Part shown: one piece after another, positions 6,702 to 10,368 of the stretch
Numbering within the stretch: position 1 is the first letter of the stretch
Layout: each line of letters starts with the position of its first letter
NCBI GenBank assembly: GCA_030587605.1
Contig: JAUQYT010000101.1
Location: 1-10,368 of the forward strand
Direction of reading: 5' to 3'
Length of the DNA: 10,368 nucleotides
Origin: Candidatus Njordarchaeum guaymasense
GTDB taxonomy: Archaea > Asgardarchaeota > Njordarchaeia > Njordarchaeales > Njordarchaeaceae
The notes under the pieces: model-generated
Database searches by the model: none
Seen by the model: only the letters and a program-made list of their open reading frames with translations
Told to the model about the DNA's origin: nothing
Translations under genes and position numbers: made by a program

Positions 6702-7670
6702 ATGGTACATAGACTGGAAAGTATAAGAGCAATAGGCGAAGCATTTACACTTGACGTGTCTCTGTTCCAAAACGGTATTTGGGAGGAGCTCACTTTGCGT
6801 CAGAGGCTATGTTTCCCTGTCAACCACTACCCACCAACTATTCTACAGAGGAAGGGGTACTACTCTGACGAATTCGATGTGGGAAAAGTCAAGCAATGGC
6901 TTGATCGCCTACCTCAGCCTCTAAGAAACCCCATCTTCTCAGTTGATGTGGGAACCGAAAGCGGCATAGCTCGTAAGCATCTCAAGAGATTTCAAGGCAA
7001 AATGCTCCTAGTATCATTGACAGAGGTTACGGAACTAAAAGGGAAGTTGGTAGAATACTCTCCTGAAGACGTCTACTATGACAGAAACATCTACGAAGAT
7101 AAGGAGAAATGCATTGAGTGCAAGAAACGTGGAGAAGAAGACTGTTCCAAATGCACTAACATTGTTGGGCAGCACGTCATGTTCGACGTGGACCCTGAAA
7201 ACATTGACTGCCCGAACTGTGGAAACCTCGGAGAAAGGATGAAGAGAAAATCAATGTACGGCTTCTGCTACATCTGCTTCAAGGAGGCGGCAGCCAACAC
7301 CGTGAAGCTCCACGGCATTCTTCTTCAGAAAGGGTACAAGAAGCTTGAAGTCATATACTCTGGACGTGGCTTCCACATCTACATAGAGGATCCTGAGTCG
7401 TACACGTGGACCTTTGAACAAAGGGACCAGCTTGCCAAGTGGGCAAAAGAAGAGGAAAGAATACCAATAGACACATGGGTGACGAGGGGTGGGACGAGGT
7501 TCGCCAGGCTTCCGTACTCCCTCCATGGGTTGGTCGGCAAAATAGTCACCCCGATCGACATAGGTGGGGTAACAACGATAAGTCCTTCGCGAGACAAGCG
7601 CCTAACGCCAGCCTCATTAATCACAGAAAAAGCAGAGACATCAACTACCAAGAAGAAAAGCAAAACATAA
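6702..7670 (+). CDS. Archaeo-eukaryotic primase (AEP) superfamily protein, PriS-like, compact form
   Basis: Primase/polymerase-fold protein related to the small subunit of archaeal DNA primase, which makes RNA or DNA primers. All three AEP motifs are present: FDVDPEN (161-167; Asp162 and Asp164 metal ligands), SGRGFH (220-225), and Asp257 in IPIDTW followed by FARLPYSLHG (267-276). VYYDRNIYE (124-132) matches the VYYS-like segment ahead of motif I. Zinc pairs are Cys137/Cys140 with Cys148/Cys151, and Cys170/Cys173 with Cys189/Cys192. It differs from canonical PriS. Motif I starts near residue 161 instead of about 95. The SGRGxH-to-third-Asp gap is only about 32 residues where classical PriS has a large helical insert. 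The N-terminal 110 residues are not recognised. The tail is lysine-rich (TTKKKSK). ATG 6702 directly follows an in-frame TGA, so the start is firm. No PriL gene is in the window. It could be the replicative PriS of an unusual lineage or a second AEP. Confidence 0.8.
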   Translation: MVHRLESIRAIGEAFTLDVSLFQNGIWEELTLRQRLCFPVNHYPPTILQRKGYYSDEFDVGKVKQWLDRLPQPLRNPIFSVDVGTESGIARKHLKRFQGKMLLVSLTEVTELKGKLVEYSPEDVYYDRNIYEDKEKCIECKKRGEEDCSKCTNIVGQHVMFDVDPENIDCPNCGNLGERMKRKSMYGFCYICFKEAAANTVKLHGILLQKGYKKLEVIYSGRGFHIYIEDPESYTWTFEQRDQLAKWAKEEERIPIDTWVTRGGTRFARLPYSLHGLVGKIVTPIDIGGVTTISPSRDKRLTPASLITEKAETSTTKKKSKT

Positions 7671-7740
7671 AAATAAGAAAATAAAGGTGAGATTTCAGTA
7701 CGCCCTAGTAGACTGAACTAACGTTCCGACGGCACGCAAA

Positions 7741-7935
7741 CTACTTCTTTCCTGATTTCTTCGCTTTCTTTGCCTTCTTCGCTTTCTTCTTCACTGGTTT
7801 CTTCTTCGCCACTTTCTTCTTTACTGGCTTCTTCTTTACTACTTTCTTGGGCGGAGCCCCTCCAGGTGGTGCTGTCGGTGGCGGAGCAACCTCTTCAGGC
7901 TTCTTGTAGTATTCTTCCTTCTTTTCTTCCTCCAA
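7741..7935 (-). CDS. Small lysine-rich, histone-H1-tail-like basic protein
   Basis: A 64-residue protein with three zones: an acidic/charged head (MEEEKKEEYYKK), a Pro/Gly/Ala hinge (APPPTAPPGGAPP, 17-29), and a polybasic tail in which 22 of the last 35 residues are Lys. The tail contains KKKPVKKK twice (34-41 and 44-51) and then AKK repeats. Composition is like the C-terminal tail of eukaryotic histone H1 and bacterial Hc1/AlgP-type proteins, so binding to DNA or RNA is likely; this rests on composition, not homology. It is too simple to assign to a family. The start is TTG 7935, with GAAGGTG six bases upstream and an in-frame TGA directly before it. A TATA box sits upstream at 7972-7983. 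This matched set of signals argues for a real gene despite low complexity. It converges on the primase-like gene. Confidence 0.7.
   Translation of the reverse strand: MEEEKKEEYYKKPEEVAPPPTAPPGGAPPKKVVKKKPVKKKVAKKKPVKKKAKKAKKAKKSGKK
7782..7841. repeat. Two-copy 30-base tandem repeat within the lysine-rich gene
   Basis: The units 7782-7811 and 7812-7841 match except at a few positions (for example CACTGGTTTC against TACTGGCTTC). They encode the duplicated KKKPVKKK segments. This suggests the tail grew by duplication of a ten-codon unit and may vary in length between strains. Confidence 0.7.
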
Positions 7936-7971
7936 TCAAAACACCTTCAATCCTTCACTATATTGTTTGGG

Positions 7972-7983
7972 CGATATATATCG
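7972..7983 (-). promoter_or_regulatory. Palindromic TATA box for the lysine-rich gene
   Basis: CGATATATATCG is a perfect palindrome containing a TATA core. On the minus strand, initiation about 25 bases downstream (near 7950) would leave a short leader containing the GAAGGTG ribosome site before TTG 7935. Being symmetrical, it could also direct transcription to the right. Confidence 0.55.
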
Positions 7984-8150
7984 TTTTCGAGTTTGCTGGC
8001 TAACCGTGTCTGACATGAACGATTGAGAGTTCAGGAATCGCCGGTTCTGCTTCGCGATGATCTTTGTGGTTGTAATGGTCCCTTACGAAGAGGTCGCATG
8101 CAAGAAAGCACGTGATTTCTAACTGAGAAGTGGGCGGCGCCATGACGTAG

Positions 8151-8165
8151 GATATATATGTTAAA
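8151..8165 (+). promoter_or_regulatory. TATA box for the aminotransferase gene
   Basis: GATATATATGTTAAA is a strong AT-rich TATA element. Initiation near 8180 would give a leader of about 35 bases that contains GGAG at 8204-8207, eight bases before GTG 8216. Confidence 0.6.
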
Positions 8166-8215
8166 TAATTGTAACATTTACCCTCAAACTCAAAATACTC
8201 TATGGAGATTGACAT

Positions 8216-9337
8216 GTGGTCATGATACCGATTAACAAGCCCATTATTGGTTCTGAGGAGAAGAATGAGGTCCTGAAGGTCTTAGACTCAGGGAACTTAA
8301 CTAATCGTCTCGGAGAAGGATCGATGAATAAGGCTTTTCAGAAGGAACTAGCAGACTACTTGAACGTTAAACACGTTCTTACCGTGAACTCAGGTTCAGC
8401 TGCGCTCCATGCTGCTCTCCTCGCTGCAGGCGTCGAGAACGGTGACGAGGTCATAGTCCCTCCCTTCACATTCATAGCCACTGCAAACGTCGTTGTGCTG
8501 GCTGGAGCGAAGCCCGTCTTTGCAGACATAAATGGAAGAAACTACACCATTGACCCTGCCAAGTTCAAGAAAGCGATCTCAAAGAAGACCAAAGCCGTAA
8601 TTCCAGTTCACCTGTATGGCCACCCGGCTGACATGGATCCCATAATGGAAATATCTGAGGACAAAGGGATCATCGTAATTGAGGACTGTGCCCAGTCGAT
8701 AGGCAGCGAATACAAGGGTAAGAGAACCGGATCCATTGGACACCTCGGTTGCTACTCATTCTACGCGAGTAAGAACATTACCACGGGTGAAGGAGGAGCA
8801 GTCACCACCAACGACGACGAACTCGCTAACAAGATCTGGATGATCAGAAGACACGGAGAAAAGGAAGAATACAAGTGCGAGAGGCTAGGTCACAACTACA
8901 GAATGCCAGAGATGGAAGCAGCTATAGGAAGAGTTCAGCTGAAAAGACTGCCATCATTCCTCGAAGCTAGAACGAGAAACGCACAAAACCTTACAGAAAA
9001 CCTCAAAGACTTGGCGGGCATCCAAGTGCCGATAGTCGAAGAGTGGGCCAAACACGCGTGGTACGTCTACACGATCCGCGTGAAACCAGGCATCTCACCA
9101 ATATCCCGGAACGACCTAATGAAGAAACTCAACGAGAACGAAATTGCGTCGGCCCCGTACTACGAGAGCCCGATACACCTCTCGCCATACTACTCCAAGA
9201 CCTTCAAATACAAGAAGGGCAACTTCCCTGAATCAGAAAAAGCGGCAGACGAAGTTCTATCAGTTCCGTGCCATCCGGCCCTTACAAATGAAGACTGCTC
9301 CAAAATTGTCAACACACTGCGTACCTTGCTGAAGTAA
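8216..9337 (+). CDS. DegT/DnrJ/EryC1/StrS-family PLP-dependent sugar aminotransferase
   Basis: Fold-type I PLP enzyme that transfers an amino group, usually from glutamate, to a keto-sugar nucleotide. Products feed surface polysaccharide, glycoprotein glycan or amino-sugar synthesis in the cytosol. Family marks are complete. NSGSAALHAAL (58-68) binds the cofactor phosphate. VPPFTFIATANVV (81-93) is a family signature. VIEDCAQSIGS (154-164) has Asp157, which contacts the PLP ring nitrogen. SFYASKN (181-187) has Lys186 as Schiff-base lysine, followed by TTGEGGAV. GHNYRMPEMEAAIG (225-238) also fits. The 373-residue length is normal. Start GTG 8216 is favoured over ATG 8222 because GGAG at 8204-8207 is eight bases from it. 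No sugar-nucleotide dehydratase or glycosyltransferase is adjacent, so the particular sugar cannot be told. It appears to be transcribed alone from its own TATA box. Confidence 0.93.
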   Translation: MVMIPINKPIIGSEEKNEVLKVLDSGNLTNRLGEGSMNKAFQKELADYLNVKHVLTVNSGSAALHAALLAAGVENGDEVIVPPFTFIATANVVVLAGAKPVFADINGRNYTIDPAKFKKAISKKTKAVIPVHLYGHPADMDPIMEISEDKGIIVIEDCAQSIGSEYKGKRTGSIGHLGCYSFYASKNITTGEGGAVTTNDDELANKIWMIRRHGEKEEYKCERLGHNYRMPEMEAAIGRVQLKRLPSFLEARTRNAQNLTENLKDLAGIQVPIVEEWAKHAWYVYTIRVKPGISPISRNDLMKKLNENEIASAPYYESPIHLSPYYSKTFKYKKGNFPESEKAADEVLSVPCHPALTNEDCSKIVNTLRTLLK

Positions 9338-9355
9338 GGTGATTGGTCTCACTCA

Positions 9356-9374
9356 CTTATTTTGCTGTTTTAAA
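9356..9374 (+). terminator. T-rich terminator-like stretch after the aminotransferase gene
   Basis: The stretch after the stop (CTTATTTTGCTGTTTTA) has T4 runs twice, close to the gene end. T-rich tracts are the main archaeal termination signal. No hairpin is needed and none is seen here. Confidence 0.4.
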
Positions 9375-9435
9375 AGAGAGTAATAATTGAAAACGATTTC
9401 ACAAACCTAGCTTTATTGTTGAAATAGAAGCAGTA

Positions 9436-9507
9436 GTTGGAGGCGCGGTGGAGGAGGGGAGGGGACTTTCTCTTCAAAACAAGAAGTAGAAAGGCCGCGC
9501 CACCAAC
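9436..9507. ncRNA. Candidate structured RNA: two-tier hairpin with purine bulge
   Basis: GTTGGAGGCGCGG (9436-9448) pairs with CCGCGCCACCAAC (9495-9507): 12 of 13 positions pair, with one A-A mismatch. Inside it, CTTTCTCTTC (9466-9475) pairs with GAAGTAGAAAG (9483-9493) with one bulged T, closing a seven-base loop AAAACAA. Between the two stems one side carries 17 bases (9449-9465), all purine except the first T, and the other side a single G. Strand is undecided. A TATA-like TTTATTG at 9412-9418 lies about 25 bases upstream on the plus strand. AAAATTA-type sequence near 9533-9540 is similarly placed for the minus strand. It matches no RNA family that I know. It could instead be a DNA inverted repeat or a processing/termination structure for the flanking convergent genes. 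Confidence 0.45.
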
Positions 9508-9619
9508 ATTGATCTACTAGTAACTACGATAGTAATTTTAACCTCATGGTGTCACTAATGCTACAACCGCTCCCAGTGGCTATGCTTTTGCGATCTTCGC
9601 TGATGGGGAAAAAGCGTTT

Positions 9620-10368
9620 TCATCCTTTTTCTACGATTTCTGAGCATCTTTTCGCTGAGTGGAAAGCGATATCGGAGCCTCCACCTTCGCCGTCATAGCA
9701 GTCTCCGGCAAAGTAGAGCCCTTTGGCTGGTCCAGTTAAGCCTATCCGCTTCTCCCTTGATTGCAGGGGTGTGGGGAGGACGCCGTCTACGATGTCCATG
9801 GTGATTCTCCTCTCCCACAGGATTGACCCCTTGATCTTCGGGAACATTTTGAACGCGTAGTTCAAAAGGGTCTCAAAAGCCTTCTCCACCATGCTTCTGT
9901 TTTTGACTTGTTGCAGTGGTAGAACGTATAGAAATGTTGCAAGTTGCTCCCCCGATGGGGCTACTGACGGATCTATGTTCGAGGTGAACTGAGCGAGTAT
10001 GAAAGGGTCGTCGACGGCTACCATTCCATTCAGATCCGATACTCTTCCTCGTAAGCCGAAGTCGATGGTGACACCAGCATTGGGGATCATTGTTCTTGCT
10101 CTCTCCAGGAAAGCCCGTCCAACAGCCGCTTCCTCTACTAGGGTAGGAAGATACTGGCATGGAGCAGTGTACACGACGTTGTTGGCTTCTATCTTCTGCC
10201 CTTCCGCAATAACGCCACGGACCCTCTGTCTTTCATCTATGATGATCTTGTCAATCTTGGACTTGGTTCTTATCTCTCCGCCTTCCCCGGAAATTAAAGA
10301 GGAGAGTTTCTCTATGATGGTTCTCCACCCACCTCTCGGGTAACCGACGGATTTTCCAGCCTTGAGGG
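9620..10368 (-). CDS. FAD-dependent oxidoreductase, phytoene-desaturase/amine-oxidase type (partial)
   Basis: C-terminal part of a flavoprotein of the phytoene desaturase/protoporphyrinogen oxidase-like family. The frame stays open from the TGA at 9620-9622 to the window edge, so the N-terminal Rossmann GxGxxG and the start lie beyond 10368. Reading inward from the edge, GYPRGGWRTIIEKLSSLI is the conserved [PR]GGxxxLxxxL segment. GGEIRTKSKIDKI and VVYTAPCQYLP then follow, both typical. GLYFAGDCYDGEGGGSDIAF near the end is the FAD-closing motif (GD then GG). These enzymes oxidise or isomerise lipophilic or isoprenoid substrates; geranylgeranyl reductases and carotenoid desaturases are related. 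I cannot name the substrate. A GTG at 10174 is internal, not a start. It converges on the aminotransferase gene. Confidence 0.85.
   Translation of the reverse strand, partial: LKAGKSVGYPRGGWRTIIEKLSSLISGEGGEIRTKSKIDKIIIDERQRVRGVIAEGQKIEANNVVYTAPCQYLPTLVEEAAVGRAFLERARTMIPNAGVTIDFGLRGRVSDLNGMVAVDDPFILAQFTSNIDPSVAPSGEQLATFLYVLPLQQVKNRSMVEKAFETLLNYAFKMFPKIKGSILWERRITMDIVDGVLPTPLQSREKRIGLTGPAKGLYFAGDCYDGEGGGSDIAFHSAKRCSEIVEKG

Larger units (their letters stand above)
7936..8215. other. Divergent promoter region, centre unexplained
   Basis: This 280-base gap separates the lysine-rich gene from the aminotransferase gene and contains one TATA box for each. The roughly 165 bases between the two TATA boxes hold no gene that I can support. 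A 71-residue minus-strand frame crosses it but overlaps the TATA box of the aminotransferase and has no recognisable domain. Confidence 0.5.

Noticed and set aside
8055..8125. Possible box C/D small RNA
   Set aside because: The box C-like GCGATGA is imperfect, there is no convincing internal D'/C' pair, and there is no terminal stem.
8000..8215. 71-residue minus-strand frame between the lysine-rich and aminotransferase genes
   Set aside because: It covers the aminotransferase TATA box, has no ribosome site or recognisable domain, and looks like chance.
9436..9507. Reading the hairpin as an H/ACA guide RNA
   Set aside because: An ACA overlaps the right end of the stem, but the internal loop is one-sided (17 against 1 base), so there is no two-sided guide pocket, and no clear kink-turn.

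Overview
This window looks archaeal. Supported signs are a eukaryotic/archaeal-type primase (AEP) protein, a RimK-type glutamate ligase of the kind used for archaeal coenzymes, a THEP1-like NTPase, an AN1 zinc finger fused to a site-2-protease-like membrane domain, TATA-box promoters, and frequent TTG/GTG starts with Shine-Dalgarno sites. Base composition is moderate. The mix of families would suit the Thermoproteota/Bathyarchaeia side of the archaea, but the lineage is an inference and no marker here settles it. I see no insertion sequence, CRISPR array, rRNA, tRNA or integrase.

Layout. Bases 1-180 hold no gene that I can support. A lone RecB/Cas4-like PD-(D/E)XK nuclease (+, 181-972) converges on a three-gene minus-strand block. 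In transcription order this block is a winged-helix plus PD-(D/E)XK (Mrr-like) nuclease (3518-2673), a THEP1-like NTPase (2591-2055) and a RimK-like ATP-grasp ligase (1907-987). A divergent winged-helix protein (3659-4234) follows behind a clear TATA box. Next comes about 400 bases without a gene, ending in the promoter region of an AN1-zinc-finger/M50 membrane protease (4634-5539). A metallo-beta-lactamase with a C-terminal winged helix (5639-6643) and a compact AEP primase-like protein (6702-7670) come next on the same strand, 58 bases apart, and may be co-transcribed.

A very lysine-rich small protein (7935-7741, minus) resembles the tail of histone H1. It is divergent from a DegT/DnrJ/EryC1 sugar aminotransferase (8216-9337). 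The 9338-9619 intergenic region contains a two-tier inverted repeat (9436-9507) with a purine-only bulge, a candidate structured RNA. The window ends inside an FAD-dependent oxidoreductase of the phytoene-desaturase type (minus), whose N-terminus lies beyond base 10368.

How the genes relate. Several products should act on nucleic acids: two different PD-(D/E)XK nucleases, a primase-like AEP, a winged-helix regulator, a beta-lactamase-fold protein with a winged helix, and a polybasic protein. They sit in separate transcription units among metabolic genes, so I read this as ordinary archaeal chromosome rather than a defined defence island. The items most worth a second look are the compact zinc-knuckle AEP, the 9436-9507 structured element, the AN1-M50 fusion and the lysine-rich protein.
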